DNA of 64,000 bases from SAR202 cluster bacterium AC-647-P02_OGT_505m (GTDB lineage Bacteria > Chloroflexota > Dehalococcoidia > Lucifugimonadales > UBA826): assembly GCA_009391195.1 (NCBI GenBank), contig VEXB01000005.1:1-64000 (forward strand), in the 5' to 3' direction. The notes beneath the pieces are model-generated. The model saw only the letters and a list, made by a program, of their open reading frames with translations. It had not been told where the DNA came from and made no database searches. A program made the translations under genes and the position numbers. Below are positions 25,396 through 35,252 of the stretch, in pieces. Within the stretch, counting starts at the first letter, position 1. The number at the start of each line of letters is the position of its first letter.

Positions 25396-26295
25396 ATGCA
25401 ATCAGAAAGAGTTGCCTATGTAAACGGAGATATAGTTCCTGAAAGTCGTGCAACCATTTCCATACACGACCGGGGATTTCTTCAAGGGTATTCAGTATTC
25501 GATACCACACGGACTTTCAACCACACCATATTCAAGCTTGATGAACACCTAGAACGCTTCTACAGGTCTCTTAAATATGCTCGTCTGGAGCCCAATATGG
25601 ATATCGCAGAAATGGCCCATACTACGATGGAGATACTCCGGCTTAATCTTCCGCTGATTGAAAATACAGATGATTACTGGGTAACTCAAAGAGTATCCAG
25701 GGGTATTTCTGGCCCCGATGGTGAAGAACCAACGATCATAATAGAAACTGTACCCTTACCATTTAAAGCAAGAGCAAAATATTATCGTGACGGAATGCCC
25801 GTTGTAATCCCATCGGTGCGAAGAACACCACCTGAGGTCCTCAGCCCGAGGGCGAAAATACAAAATTATGCCAACCTAGTACAAGCAGAATTCGAAGTAA
25901 GAGAGCGAAATTCAGACGCCTGGCCAATTTTATTGGATATGAATGGGAATCTTTCCGAAGGACCAGGAAGTAATTTTTTCATCGTCCGAGACGGAGCTGT
26001 GATAACTCCTAGAGAACAGTTCATATTGGCAGGCATAAGTCGGTCAACAACCATAGAACTTGCCCAAGAATTGGGAATAGAAACCCGACAAGAAGATATA
26101 GATCTTTACGACGCCTATACCGCTGATGAGTCGTTTGTCACCTCCACCAGCTTTTGTATCTGTCCAGTGAACTCAATAAATGGTTCGCAAATAGGTGGCG
26201 GTGAAATACCTGGACCAGTCACATCCCGACTACTAAACGCATACAGTGGTTTGGTAGGCATGGATATTTCAGGACAGTACCTAGCGCACCTATAA
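25396..26295 (+). CDS. Class IV aminotransferase (branched-chain amino acid type)
   Basis: A 299-residue PLP enzyme of fold type IV. It shows 'YVNGDIVPESRATISIHDRGFLQGYSVFD', the Schiff-base Lys in 'RAKIQNYANLVQAEFE' and the cofactor-binding 'GNLSEGPGSNFFIV', all typical of branched-chain or D-amino-acid aminotransferases and 4-amino-4-deoxychorismate lyase. Its neighbour is a branched-chain-type 2-oxoacid dehydrogenase, so transamination of Leu, Ile or Val to the keto acid is the most economical reading. GGGGAGG lies eight bases before the ATG. Substrate remains inferred from context. Confidence 0.87.
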   Translation: MQSERVAYVNGDIVPESRATISIHDRGFLQGYSVFDTTRTFNHTIFKLDEHLERFYRSLKYARLEPNMDIAEMAHTTMEILRLNLPLIENTDDYWVTQRVSRGISGPDGEEPTIIIETVPLPFKARAKYYRDGMPVVIPSVRRTPPEVLSPRAKIQNYANLVQAEFEVRERNSDAWPILLDMNGNLSEGPGSNFFIVRDGAVITPREQFILAGISRSTTIELAQELGIETRQEDIDLYDAYTADESFVTSTSFCICPVNSINGSQIGGGEIPGPVTSRLLNAYSGLVGMDISGQYLAHL

Positions 26296-26368
26296 TTTTT
26301 ACATGCACTATATCGGTAGCTTCACCTGAAACATATTCTATCTAGGTAATCCTTATCCAAGAACAACT

Positions 26369-26398
26369 TTGACCTTGTTAATGATCGGTAAGTAAAAT
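26369..26398 (+). promoter_or_regulatory. Promoter of the 2-oxoacid dehydrogenase operon
   Basis: -35 TTGACC (5 of 6) at 26369-26374, an 18-base spacer and -10 TAAAAT (5 of 6) at 26393-26398. It would give a leader of about 100 bases before the E1 alpha gene. Confidence 0.55.
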
Positions 26399-26485
26399 GC
26401 ACGAACTATGCTTCACGATCATATTTAAATCATTCAGTCTGATAGCGATTAATATACGAAACATGTATTGAAACCAGACTCTGGG

Positions 26486-26495
26486 AAGGGGTGAT
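26486..26495 (+). promoter_or_regulatory. Strong ribosome-binding site selecting TTG 26503
   Basis: AAGGGGTGAT is nearly the full complement of the 16S rRNA 3' end and sits seven bases before TTG 26503. It overlaps an in-frame GTG at 26491, which is therefore an unlikely start. Confidence 0.65.
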
Positions 26496-26502
26496 AGTCC
26501 AC

Positions 26503-27624
26503 TTGGCTGAGCAAACAAGCGATCATGAAAATGGAGCTTTCGAAAGAGCAGTTCGCGCTGCAGCCGATAGTGGGATAACGAAGCCCACGATATCTGAAAG
26601 TAGCTCAACCAACCAAGAGAGTAGTAAGACCCGGTTATCTAATAAAAAAGCCCCTGACAGCCCTGACCTACTTTCGATGTATCGTCGCATGGTACTTTGC
26701 CGTACTCTGGACGAGCGCATTTGGATGCTTAACAGACAAGGTAAAGCAGCAATAATGGCCTCGTCCCAAGGTCATGAAGCAGGCCAAATTGGATCCGTGG
26801 AAGCGCTCCAAAAGGGATACGATCAATTTTATATTTACTATAGGGACCTAGCAGTACTTTTAGAGCTTGGACTTACACCAACCGAAATAATTAAAGGGTT
26901 TGTCGCAAAAGAAGGTGAACCCCTAAGTGGTGCGAGACAATTTCCAACACACGGTGCCCATCCTGAATACGGAATAATAAATTTGTCTAACGTAGTTGCT
27001 ACTCACATTCCACAAGGTGTAGGAGCAGCTCTATCCGCAAAGATGAAAGGCGAAAACAGGGTAGTAATAATTTATTTCGGTGATGGCGCCTCAAGTGCGG
27101 GAGATTGCCACGAAGCAATGAATTTCGCCGCTATTCATAAACTCCCGGTCATTTTCTTCTGTGAGAACAACAAATACGCAATATCAGTTCCCTTAAAGAA
27201 TCAGATGGCTGTGGGCAGTGTCGCATCGAGAGCAGAGGGTTACGGAATGCCAGGTATAGAGGTGGATGGGTGCGACATCATCGCTGTATATGAGGCCACT
27301 TTTGAAGCGGCACAAAGAGCTCGCTCAGGCCAAGGTCCATCTCTTATAGAGGCCCAAGTTGAGAGGTACTTGCCACATACAAGTGATGATGATGACTCCA
27401 TCTACAGATCGCAAGAAGAAATTGAAGAAGCCAAAAAAAGAGACCCACTAAAAATGCTGAAAGACCTCTTATACTCTTCCGAAGTCCTTGATGAGGAACA
27501 GGAAGAATTGATCAACAAAGACGCTCGCCAGATAGTTAATGAAGCTACAGAAGAGGCTGAAGACGCACCTTACCCTGAAACGGATGACTTTTTTAAACAT
27601 GTAGTCGGGGATAGTTCAGTATGA
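26503..27624 (+). CDS. 2-oxoacid dehydrogenase E1 component, alpha subunit (branched-chain type)
   Basis: The E1 alpha subunit binds thiamine diphosphate and decarboxylates a 2-oxoacid. The 373-residue protein has the TPP motif 'GDGASSAGDCHEAMN' with the matching Asn in 'CENNKYAIS', and 'PHTSDDDDSIYR' in the C-terminal part. Segments such as 'SSQGHEAGQIGS', 'ISVPLKNQMA' and 'EGYGMPGIEVDG' look more like branched-chain than pyruvate dehydrogenases. The first 55 residues are polar and low in complexity. The start is TTG 26503. The stop overlaps the beta-subunit ATG (ATGA). Assignment to branched-chain rather than pyruvate substrate is likely but not certain. Confidence 0.9.
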   Translation: MAEQTSDHENGAFERAVRAAADSGITKPTISESSSTNQESSKTRLSNKKAPDSPDLLSMYRRMVLCRTLDERIWMLNRQGKAAIMASSQGHEAGQIGSVEALQKGYDQFYIYYRDLAVLLELGLTPTEIIKGFVAKEGEPLSGARQFPTHGAHPEYGIINLSNVVATHIPQGVGAALSAKMKGENRVVIIYFGDGASSAGDCHEAMNFAAIHKLPVIFFCENNKYAISVPLKNQMAVGSVASRAEGYGMPGIEVDGCDIIAVYEATFEAAQRARSGQGPSLIEAQVERYLPHTSDDDDSIYRSQEEIEEAKKRDPLKMLKDLLYSSEVLDEEQEELINKDARQIVNEATEEAEDAPYPETDDFFKHVVGDSSV

Positions 27625-28604
27625 CCATCAAAACCGTTCTCGAGGCTGTCCATGACGCCATGCAGGAGGAGATGAGAAGAGACGAAACAGTATTCGTCAT
27701 GGGAGAAGATATTGGAGCTAGGGGAGGAGTTTTCCTTGCTACAGAAGGATTTCTTCAAGAGTTCGGGGAAAATAGGGTCATCGATACCCCCTTGGCCGAG
27801 TCCTCAATTGCAGGTGTAGCGCTAGGAGCTGCGATGCATGGCATGAGGCCAATCGCCGAGATTGAATTCGGAGATTTTATCTGGCCCACGATCAACCAAA
27901 TAGTTGGGGAAGCAGCAAAAGTAAGATACGGGACAAAAGGAAAACTCAACGCGCCGATGGTGCTCCGAGCCCCTCATGGCGGAGGGGTAAGAGGTGCACT
28001 TTATCACTCCCAAAGCGTAGAAGCTTTTTTCGCTCATACCCCAGGACTAAAAGTTGTTACACCCTCGACTCCATATGACGCTAAGGGTCTCCTAAAATCA
28101 GCAATTAGAGATGACGACCCTGTAATATTTCTAGAACATAAAAGAACGTACAGACTCGTCAGAGGTGAAGTGCCGGATGATGAATACACTCTGCCGATCG
28201 GGAAAGCTGATCTAAAGCGGGAAGGCAGTGACGTAACGATAATAACTTATGGATTAATGCTGCATCATTGCCTCGAAGCGGCTGAAACTGTAGAAATGGA
28301 TGACATAGATGTTGAAGTGTTAGATCTCAGAACTGTAAGACCTCTGGACACAGATGCAATCCTAGCGACGACCAGAAAAACGGGCAAAGTGCTTATAGTT
28401 CATGAAGACAACAAAGCCTTGGGAATCGGAGCCGAGGTCTCTGCGATAATATCTGAAAACGCTTTTGAATATCTTGATGGTCCAGTGGCACGATTGGCTG
28501 GTCCTGAAATTCCAGCAATGCCATTTGCTCCTCCACTTGAGGACATGTACATGATTGACTCGGAAAAAATCGCAAATTCTATCCGACAACTAGCGGAGTA
28601 TTAA
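27621..28604 (+). CDS. 2-oxoacid dehydrogenase E1 component, beta subunit (branched-chain type)
   Basis: The 327-residue beta subunit completes the E1 heterotetramer. Typical segments are 'VFVMGEDIGARGGVF', 'ESSIAGVALGAAMHGMRPIAEI', 'GALYHSQSVEAFFAHTPGLKVV', 'TPYDAKGLLKSAIRDDDPVI' and 'VLDLRTVRPLD'. The 'GGVF' and 'ALYHSQS' segments are closer to branched-chain complexes. It overlaps the alpha-subunit gene by four bases and is two bases from the E2 gene, so the three subunits should be made in fixed proportion. Confidence 0.93.
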   Translation: MTIKTVLEAVHDAMQEEMRRDETVFVMGEDIGARGGVFLATEGFLQEFGENRVIDTPLAESSIAGVALGAAMHGMRPIAEIEFGDFIWPTINQIVGEAAKVRYGTKGKLNAPMVLRAPHGGGVRGALYHSQSVEAFFAHTPGLKVVTPSTPYDAKGLLKSAIRDDDPVIFLEHKRTYRLVRGEVPDDEYTLPIGKADLKREGSDVTIITYGLMLHHCLEAAETVEMDDIDVEVLDLRTVRPLDTDAILATTRKTGKVLIVHEDNKALGIGAEVSAIISENAFEYLDGPVARLAGPEIPAMPFAPPLEDMYMIDSEKIANSIRQLAEY

Positions 28605-28606
28605 AG

Positions 28607-29947
28607 TTGAAAATAGAACTTCCCCAAGTTGGAGAATCCGTGACCGAGGGCATCATAGGAAAATGGCTAGTAGCGGTCGGAGACAAGGTTGAAAAATACG
28701 ATCCCATCGTAGAGGTGGTGACTGATAAGGTAGCTATGGAGCTCCCATCACCAGTGTCTGGAACGCTACGGGAGATAATAGCCTTAGAAGGCGAAACGAT
28801 CCCAATGGGAGGCATAATAGCAGATATAGAATCAGAAAATGAGGAAGCCACCCCGACCAACGCAAAAGAAAATCAACCTGACCTAGAGGCACATTCGAAG
28901 CCGGGGAAAGAGATAGGGACTACCGGTATTTTGCTCAAGGATGTAGCCCCCGTTGGCCCAACTGGATCTGGAGGCATAATAGATTCAACCTCATCGCAGG
29001 GAGATAGAGACAGAAAAACCAGGATTATCTATTCTCCAGCTGTCATGCGCCTTGCAGAGATACACGATGTCAACTTAGAAATGGTCACCGGTAGTGGCAG
29101 AAATGGGAGAGTCACAAAAAAGGATCTCCAAAACTTTATAGACTCAGAAAAAACCCCCGTCGATAGCAAAAACGTCGACCGGGACGATAAAAAGAGCGCC
29201 AACACTGATTCAGTACCAACAGAAAATACATACCCTAACGTCCTTGGAAACAATGAAGAGAAAATCACCCTATCGCCAGTTCGAAAAATAATCGCATCAA
29301 ACATGGTAAAAAGTGCAACACTGATACCGCAGGCCTGGAGCCTGGTAGAAGTAGACGTTAATGGCCTTGTGGAATTGCGAAATAAGGTAAAAGACGATTT
29401 CCAAAAAAGAGAAAAAGTTAACCTTACCTATCTCCCTTTTGTTTTAAAAGCAGTCTCAGAATCACTTAAGGAAATCCCGCTGCTCAACTCCTCATGGAAC
29501 GAGGACTCCATTATCCTCAAACACCAGATCAACTTGGGAATTGCAGTTGCAGCACCAGACGGGCTAGTAGTACCAGTCATTGAAAACGCCGATGCCCTAA
29601 GTATATCGGGTTTAGCACATAAATTAGATGACCTAACCACAAGAGCCCGGGAAGGAAAATTAACTGTGTCCGACGTCCAATCCGGCACATTCACCGTTAA
29701 TAACACCGGAGCACTAGGCTCAATAGCTTCACAGCCTTTAGTCAATTATCCTCAGGCCGGAATAATAACAACTGAAGCAATAGTAAAACGTCCAGTGGTA
29801 GTCAATGACGCAATAGCCATTCGTTCAATAATGAATATATGTCTTTCCTTTGATCATAGAATTATTGATGGCGAGCAGGCTAGTGGATTCAACAGGTCCG
29901 TTAAGGACCGACTAGAGTCTATAAATTTAAACACCCAAATTTATTAA
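28607..29947 (+). CDS. 2-oxoacid dehydrogenase E2 component (dihydrolipoyl acyltransferase)
   Basis: E2 forms the core of the complex and passes the acyl group from its lipoyl arm to coenzyme A. The 446 residues contain one lipoyl domain (Lys41 in 'TDKVAMELPSP'), a flexible linker at about 80-135, a peripheral-subunit-binding domain at about 140-177 ('SPAVMRLAEIHDVNL', 'GSGRNGRVTKKDL'), a second linker and the catalytic domain ending in 'DHRIIDGEQ' with His417 and Asp421. The start is TTG with GGAG eight bases upstream. No E3 (dihydrolipoamide dehydrogenase) gene is in the window, so E3 must be shared or encoded elsewhere. Confidence 0.94.
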   Translation: MKIELPQVGESVTEGIIGKWLVAVGDKVEKYDPIVEVVTDKVAMELPSPVSGTLREIIALEGETIPMGGIIADIESENEEATPTNAKENQPDLEAHSKPGKEIGTTGILLKDVAPVGPTGSGGIIDSTSSQGDRDRKTRIIYSPAVMRLAEIHDVNLEMVTGSGRNGRVTKKDLQNFIDSEKTPVDSKNVDRDDKKSANTDSVPTENTYPNVLGNNEEKITLSPVRKIIASNMVKSATLIPQAWSLVEVDVNGLVELRNKVKDDFQKREKVNLTYLPFVLKAVSESLKEIPLLNSSWNEDSIILKHQINLGIAVAAPDGLVVPVIENADALSISGLAHKLDDLTTRAREGKLTVSDVQSGTFTVNNTGALGSIASQPLVNYPQAGIITTEAIVKRPVVVNDAIAIRSIMNICLSFDHRIIDGEQASGFNRSVKDRLESINLNTQIY

Positions 29948-29959
29948 TCAGCATGTCTT

Positions 29960-30610
29960 ATGACCGAATTACTGACAAAATATCACGGGTTAGTTAGTTA
30001 CCAAGAAGGATTGCAACTTCAGCGTGAGGCTCACAAATCCGTATCAGAAAAGGGCATTGACCAGCTTATATTGCTACAGCACCCTCACGTCTATACGCTA
30101 GGGCGACGTGGAAAAAATGAGGATATACTCACTGACAGCACCAAGCTTGCCGAAATTGGTGCCGAAGTTCACCACACGGATAGGGGCGGTGAGGTCACCT
30201 ATCATGGTCCAGGTCAACTTGTGGGATACCCAATAATAAATCTAAGAAGAGCCAATAACCTGGGTCCTCTAGCCTATGTAAATAACTTAGAAAAATCTAT
30301 ATCTAATCTACTTGTTGAATTCGGGATCTCGACGGATATTGCAAATCATCCAACCGGCGTATGGGTAAATGGAGCAAAAATAGCCTCTATAGGAATACGG
30401 ATAAGTACAGGTACCTCTACCCATGGGTTCGCTCTAAACTCCAACATAAATCTTTCATATTTTGAACATATCGTAGCTTGTGGAATGCCCGACGTTAAAG
30501 CAACTTCAATCACTCACGAGACAGGACAAGCTACTGAAGTGATAGATATATTTGAACCAATGGCTGAATCACTCGCTTCTTTTTTAGAGATGAAAGTGAT
30601 TTGGCAATAA
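29960..30610 (+). CDS. lipB: Octanoyltransferase LipB
   Basis: LipB moves octanoate from octanoyl-ACP onto the lipoyl lysine of E2 and GcvH proteins. The 216-residue protein shows 'LGRRGK', the signature 'DRGGEVTYHGPGQLVGYP', the catalytic Lys in 'WVNGAKIASIGIR' and 'THGFALNSNINL'. The catalytic Cys is likely in 'HIVACGMPDVKATS'. It starts 12 bases after the E2 stop, so the enzyme is co-produced with its probable target. The lipoyl synthase gene lipA is not in the window. Confidence 0.96.
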   Translation: MTELLTKYHGLVSYQEGLQLQREAHKSVSEKGIDQLILLQHPHVYTLGRRGKNEDILTDSTKLAEIGAEVHHTDRGGEVTYHGPGQLVGYPIINLRRANNLGPLAYVNNLEKSISNLLVEFGISTDIANHPTGVWVNGAKIASIGIRISTGTSTHGFALNSNINLSYFEHIVACGMPDVKATSITHETGQATEVIDIFEPMAESLASFLEMKVIWQ

Positions 30611-30633
30611 CACTTCCGAAGATACCCCAATAA

Positions 30634-31293
30634 TTACCTAGGATACTCTATTTTCGTCTCACCAGTGACAAGATATATGACTCTTTCAGCGATGTTGGTC
30701 GTTCTGTCAGCGACTCTTTCCAAATCATGTGCAACCCATAAAAGGTAGGTCGCCCTTTGAATCGTGGAGGGATCAGCCATCATGTAGGTCAAAAGTTCTC
30801 TATAGACCTGCTCATAAATATCATCCACTTCGTCATCAGCTAGAAGCACCGCCGTCGCAGATTCAACATCCCGATTTACAAATGCCTGTGTACTGCGACG
30901 TAGCATATCAACAGACTTGTCAGCCATTCTGGGAATATCAATCAAAGGCTTCAAAGGAGGAAGATTACCCATAGAAACACTGATCTTTGCTATGCCCTCT
31001 GCATAATCGCCCATACGCTCCAGTTCATTGGCTACCATCATAGCCGCAATTAATACCCTGAGGTCTCCTGCCATGGGCGCCTCTAGGGCTATCAAATCTA
31101 TACAGCGATCTTCAATCGCTTGCTGTTTTTCATCTATAACGTCATCGTCGTCAACTACCTTCTGTGAAGCATTTATATCGCGTTCCTTTAATGCTTTTAT
31201 AGACTTGAAGATAGCCTTTTCTACCATGCTAGAGAGCTGAACGACATCATCTTCTACATCTTTAAGGTTTCTTTCAAAATCTTCTCTCGGCAT
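30634..31293 (-). CDS. phoU: Phosphate-specific transport system accessory protein PhoU
   Basis: PhoU links the Pst transporter to the phosphate-sensing two-component system and restrains uptake. The 219-residue protein has two repeats of the three-helix PhoU domain; the metal-binding motifs are 'ANELERMGDYAEGIAK' in the first and 'AHDLERVADRTTNIAE' in the second. It is the last gene of pstS-pstC-pstA-pstB-phoU and faces lipB tail to tail with a 23-base gap. Confidence 0.95.
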   Translation of the reverse strand: MPREDFERNLKDVEDDVVQLSSMVEKAIFKSIKALKERDINASQKVVDDDDVIDEKQQAIEDRCIDLIALEAPMAGDLRVLIAAMMVANELERMGDYAEGIAKISVSMGNLPPLKPLIDIPRMADKSVDMLRRSTQAFVNRDVESATAVLLADDEVDDIYEQVYRELLTYMMADPSTIQRATYLLWVAHDLERVADRTTNIAERVIYLVTGETKIEYPR

Positions 31294-31307
31294 TATGCAC
31301 CTCCCCT

Positions 31308-32120
31308 TTAGCTAAACCGACCTGTTATGTATTCCTCCGTCCGCGGGTTTGTAGGATTGGTAAAAATCTTCTGAGTATCATCATGCTCTACTAAATATCC
31401 GGATCGATTTTCTCCCACCATAAAGAATGCGGTCTCGTCAGATACCCTCGCAGCCTGCTGCATATTGTGAGTAACAATCACAATCGTATATCTCGTTTTT
31501 AAATCTCTAACCAAGTCCTCAATTGCTAAAGTAGCGATTGGATCCAAAGCAGATGCAGGTTCATCCATAAGTAAAATCTCAGGCTCAACTGCAAGAGCTC
31601 TGGCTATACATAATCTTTGTTGCTGCCCGCCGGAAAGAGCAAAAGCACTATCACCTAGTCTATCCTTCACCTCTTCCCATAAAGCCGACTGACGCAACGA
31701 GCGTTCCACTGCCTCATCCATATCCCCATCAAATCCATTTACTTTCAACCCAAATGCGATGTTTTGGTATATAGATTTCGGAAAGGGATTAGGTTTTTGG
31801 AAAACCATCCCAATACGGGATCGAATTTCAGTGGCATCCACGTCATCATCGTAAAGATTACGATTCTCAAATATCACTTCGCCTTTAACTGAGGCTCCCA
31901 CGATAAGATCATTCATTCGATTTAAGCACCTCAGAAAAGTGCTTTTACCACATCCAGAAGGCCCTATAAGAGCTGTAACTGAATTCCTTCTAACATCCAT
32001 AGATACATTTTTTACTGCTAGAAATTCCCCATAATACACATTGAGATCCCTGACTTCTAACACAAGGTCTTTGAATCCTGTGGATCTATCCTCTGAAAGG
32101 TGTTCATTTGGTATCGTCAT
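31308..32120 (-). CDS. pstB: Phosphate ABC transporter ATP-binding protein PstB
   Basis: PstB hydrolyses ATP to drive phosphate import. The 270 residues contain Walker A 'GPSGCGKST', the family segment '[11 protein letters not shown]', the ABC signature '[15 protein letters not shown]', Walker B '[11 protein letters not shown]' and the switch His in '[13 protein letters not shown]'. The gene lies five bases after pstA and 14 before phoU in a tight operon. Confidence 0.97.
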   Translation of the reverse strand: MTIPNEHLSEDRSTGFKDLVLEVRDLNVYYGEFLAVKNVSMDVRRNSVTALIGPSGCGKSTFLRCLNRMNDLIVGASVKGEVIFENRNLYDDDVDATEIRSRIGMVFQKPNPFPKSIYQNIAFGLKVNGFDGDMDEAVERSLRQSALWEEVKDRLGDSAFALSGGQQQRLCIARALAVEPEILLMDEPASALDPIATLAIEDLVRDLKTRYTIVIVTHNMQQAARVSDETAFFMVGENRSGYLVEHDDTQKIFTNPTNPRTEEYITGRFS

Positions 32121-32125
32121 ACAAA

Positions 32126-33016
32126 TTATTCCTCGGAACGTATCTGGTATTTGTTACGCAAAAATACAGCTATTGCATTCATTGATAAGAGAATGACCAA
32201 AAGAACTATTATTCCAGCCGCAGCCAAACCTCTAAATTCATCTTGAGGTCGGGCAACCCAGTTATAAATCTGGATGGGTAGTACGGTAAACCTTTCCATT
32301 GGATGGGATGGAATAAAGGTAAGATACACAAGTGCACTAATCGCTATAACCGGTGCTGCTTCACCGATTGCCCGAGACATCGCAAGAATAGTTCCTGTCA
32401 ATATTCCTGGAAGAGCCGACGGTAGCACAACGCCTTTAATAACTTGCCATTGATCCGCACCCATGGCGTAAGCGGCCTGTCTATATGAATCTGGTACCGC
32501 CCTTATAGCTTCTCTGGAGGCAAGAATAACAATTGGCAACACTAGTAATGACAACGTCATTGATCCAGCAAGAATACTCCTTCCTAGTTCAAACCATGTT
32601 ACAAATAGAGCGAGACCAAGTAATCCATACACTATCGATGGAACTCCTGCTAAGTTGGCGACATTTATCTCGATAATCCTGGTAAATAGATTACGAGGAG
32701 CATATTCTTCCAGATATATCGCCGCTCCTACGCCGACAGGTACCGTAAAAATAGCAGTCATAGCCATTAGCCATACTGTCCCCATTAAAGCCGAAAAAAG
32801 ACCAGCTTCCTCGGGGTGACGAGATGGATAATCAGTTATGAATTGCCAGTTCAGCCAAGGTAATCCCGTTGTAAGAACCTCATACAATAATGCCAGCAGC
32901 CCAACGATCCCCACACATACCGATAAAAGAAACAAACCATAAACAAATCCACCAATCGTGCGTCTTAAAACACGCCTTGGTTTCAACTGACCAGAGGTAA
33001 TGTTATTACTCTCCAC
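32126..33016 (-). CDS. pstA: Phosphate ABC transporter permease PstA
   Basis: One of two membrane permeases of the Pst importer. The 296-residue product has about six hydrophobic spans and the PstA family pattern, including '[15 protein letters not shown]', '[22 protein letters not shown]' (the EAA-like loop that docks PstB) and '[12 protein letters not shown]'. It starts one base after the pstC stop. Confidence 0.96.
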   Translation of the reverse strand: MESNNITSGQLKPRRVLRRTIGGFVYGLFLLSVCVGIVGLLALLYEVLTTGLPWLNWQFITDYPSRHPEEAGLFSALMGTVWLMAMTAIFTVPVGVGAAIYLEEYAPRNLFTRIIEINVANLAGVPSIVYGLLGLALFVTWFELGRSILAGSMTLSLLVLPIVILASREAIRAVPDSYRQAAYAMGADQWQVIKGVVLPSALPGILTGTILAMSRAIGEAAPVIAISALVYLTFIPSHPMERFTVLPIQIYNWVARPQDEFRGLAAAGIIVLLVILLSMNAIAVFLRNKYQIRSEE

Positions 33017-33017
33017 T

Positions 33018-33950
33018 TCAGTACACCTCCCTAAAGCGACGTACCACCCAAAAACCCAGCAAATTCATTACGAATGTCATAAAGAAGAGTAGCAACCCAA
33101 CAGCGAATATGGTGTTGTATTCCAAAGAGCCTACTGGTGCTTCTCCCAAGGAAAGCTGCACTATGTAAGCTGTCATTGTCTGTATGCTTTCCATAGGGTC
33201 AAAGCTCATTCTCGGAGTTGCTCCGGCAGCTATAGTGACAAGCATCGTCTCCCCAATAGCCCGTGACAATGCCAAAATGAAAGCTGCGATTATGCCCGAC
33301 AGTGCGGCTGGAACAATTACACGTAAACTGACCTCATATCGAGTGGCTCCAAGAGCATAAGCGGCTTCGCGCAAACTACGAGGCACAGACATCATAGCGT
33401 CCTCACTAAGAGAAGAAACCATGGGGATGATCATCACACCCATTACCAACCCCGCACTGAGAGCATTGAAAATTATGAGGTTGTCAAAAATACCTTGTAG
33501 AAGTGGGGTGACAAAAGTGAGAGCAAAATAGCCGTATACAACAGTAGGAATCCCCGCAAGAATTTCAAGAATAGGTTTTATGATCCTTCTAATCTTATCT
33601 GGAGCATATTCAGACAGGAATATAGCTGTCATTAATCCTATCGGTAAGGCTACCGCGGCTGCTATGAGTGTGACCAGTAATGTCCCTGATACAAGAGGCA
33701 GAACTCCATAGGCACGGGGTTTCAAAATAGGCGTCCAGCGAGTACCTGTCAAGAATTCCCACAAACTTACTTCAAAAAAGAAACTGGAGGCCTGGTATAT
33801 CAAGGTAACCAGGATCGCCACAGTCGTTAAAATAGATAAGGTTGCACAGCCAAAAAATATCCATTTAACTATGGCTCCTTCGAAGTGAGCAGACTTCCTG
33901 CGCCTTGGACTAGTTCTTCCTGTCATGACGTTGTTAGAATTCACTCCCAA
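33018..33950 (-). CDS. pstC: Phosphate ABC transporter permease PstC
   Basis: The second Pst permease, 310 residues with about six spans. Typical segments are '[17 protein letters not shown]', '[20 protein letters not shown]' and '[18 protein letters not shown]'. The first about 25 residues are basic and cytoplasmic. It is separated from pstS by 257 bases holding a possible internal promoter, so the permease and ATPase genes might be expressed partly independently of the binding protein. Confidence 0.96.
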   Translation of the reverse strand: MGVNSNNVMTGRTSPRRRKSAHFEGAIVKWIFFGCATLSILTTVAILVTLIYQASSFFFEVSLWEFLTGTRWTPILKPRAYGVLPLVSGTLLVTLIAAAVALPIGLMTAIFLSEYAPDKIRRIIKPILEILAGIPTVVYGYFALTFVTPLLQGIFDNLIIFNALSAGLVMGVMIIPMVSSLSEDAMMSVPRSLREAAYALGATRYEVSLRVIVPAALSGIIAAFILALSRAIGETMLVTIAAGATPRMSFDPMESIQTMTAYIVQLSLGEAPVGSLEYNTIFAVGLLLFFMTFVMNLLGFWVVRRFREVY

Positions 33951-34105
33951 TTTAGCAGGGCTAAACGCATTTCAAATAACTTAGTCCATTATTCACCCTC
34001 TAAAGAGAAGGATCAATACGCTGATTCAAGCATCACAGACAGGTTCAAGAAAAATGACGTTCCAAAAATGCCACATTAGTTAAACTAATCACAACGCCCC
34101 AAACA

Positions 34106-34134
34106 GTTATATAAGTGAAATACTATTCGCTCAA
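34106..34134 (-). promoter_or_regulatory. Possible internal promoter for pstCAB-phoU
   Basis: On the minus strand TTGAGC (4 of 6) at 34134-34129, a 17-base spacer and TATAAC (5 of 6) at 34111-34106 lie in the 257-base gap between pstS and pstC. No other gene or clear hairpin is seen in this gap. Confidence 0.4.
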
Positions 34135-34207
34135 ACTGGGTAAAAGACCATGTCCATTTAGAAAACAACCTAGTTTAAGCACTACCCTCTAAAACCATAA
34201 AATAAGC

Positions 34208-35191
34208 CTATTTAAGCAGATCTTTATTGGCGCTATATACAGTTTCATCCGAAGAAATATAGCCAACCTCTTCAGTCAAAGCGGGTCCATGTTCCATATA
34301 AAAGTCTACAAATGCCTTAACTTCAGTCCTTGCCATACTTCCAAGATTCACATAAATAAAAAGTGGCCTAGATAGAGGGCTATATTCTCCCGAAGGTATG
34401 GTAGTCTCGCTTGGAGCAACGCACCCCGCACCGCTATCAACTGCTACCAAATTTAGCTTATCTTTGCTCTCCCTGTAGTAGGCGTACCCAAAATACCCAA
34501 GCGAGCCTTTGTCCCCTGATACGCCCTGAATGAGTACGTTATCGTCCGCAGAGGCAGTATAGTCAGGACGCGACAGCTGCGCCTCCCCCATTACCTCCTC
34601 AGTGAAGTAGTCAAATGTGCCTGAGTCAGTATCAGGACCATATAACCTCATCTTCTGATCTGGAAATCCAACGCGAACCTGGCTCCAATTATTGATAGAA
34701 GATCCTGGTTCCCATATTTTCTTCAACTCATCTATGGTCAAACACTCTACAAAATCATTATCCGGGCTGACCACCACAGATAATCCGTCCGTGCCGATCC
34801 TAAGTTCAACATACTCGATACCGTTCGCTTCTGCTGCACTTGTCTCCTTAGGATTTTTAATGTGTCGAGACGCATCTGATATATCAGTCTCTCCGGCAGT
34901 AAATCTCTTGAATCCTCCACCAGTCCCGGAAACACCTACATTTACTCGAACCTTTGGGTATAACTCGTTGAATTCTTCTGCTACTGCCTCAGAGACCGGA
35001 TATACAGTACTAGAGCCATCGATCTCAACAGATCCGGACATGTTAATGTCCCCAAAGGACGGGTCGACAAGGGATAAATTAGAAGAAGAACTAGAATCAT
35101 CATTTGCACAACCAACAAGAAATATTACCAATAACAGTATTGAACCCATCAAGAAAGGTAGGGGGTTTTTATTACGAATTAGCCAAATCAT
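34208..35191 (-). CDS. pstS: Phosphate ABC transporter substrate-binding lipoprotein PstS
   Basis: PstS captures phosphate outside the membrane for the Pst importer. The product has a signal peptide with a lipobox ('FLVGC'), a Ser-rich tether, then the PstS fold with 'GSSTVYPVSEAVAEEF', 'GTGGGFKRFTAGETDISDASR' and 'PDTDSGTFDYFTEEV', the last carrying the Ser/Gly/Thr phosphate-binding residues. I chose ATG 35191 (327 residues), which has AAGGT nine bases upstream; a GTG at 35215 has no ribosome-binding site. A candidate Pho box lies about 60 bases upstream. Confidence 0.95.
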   Translation of the reverse strand: MIWLIRNKNPLPFLMGSILLLVIFLVGCANDDSSSSSNLSLVDPSFGDINMSGSVEIDGSSTVYPVSEAVAEEFNELYPKVRVNVGVSGTGGGFKRFTAGETDISDASRHIKNPKETSAAEANGIEYVELRIGTDGLSVVVSPDNDFVECLTIDELKKIWEPGSSINNWSQVRVGFPDQKMRLYGPDTDSGTFDYFTEEVMGEAQLSRPDYTASADDNVLIQGVSGDKGSLGYFGYAYYRESKDKLNLVAVDSGAGCVAPSETTIPSGEYSPLSRPLFIYVNLGSMARTEVKAFVDFYMEHGPALTEEVGYISSDETVYSANKDLLK

Positions 35192-35252
35192 TATTTTTTC
35201 TACCTTATTGGCCACTACTTGATCTATTTAGAAAAAATTCTTCTTGTTAAAT

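Noticed and set aside
33951-34207. Attenuator or riboswitch between pstS and pstC
   Set aside because: I looked for stable stems with a T-run and found only short imperfect pairings, so only a weak promoter is proposed.
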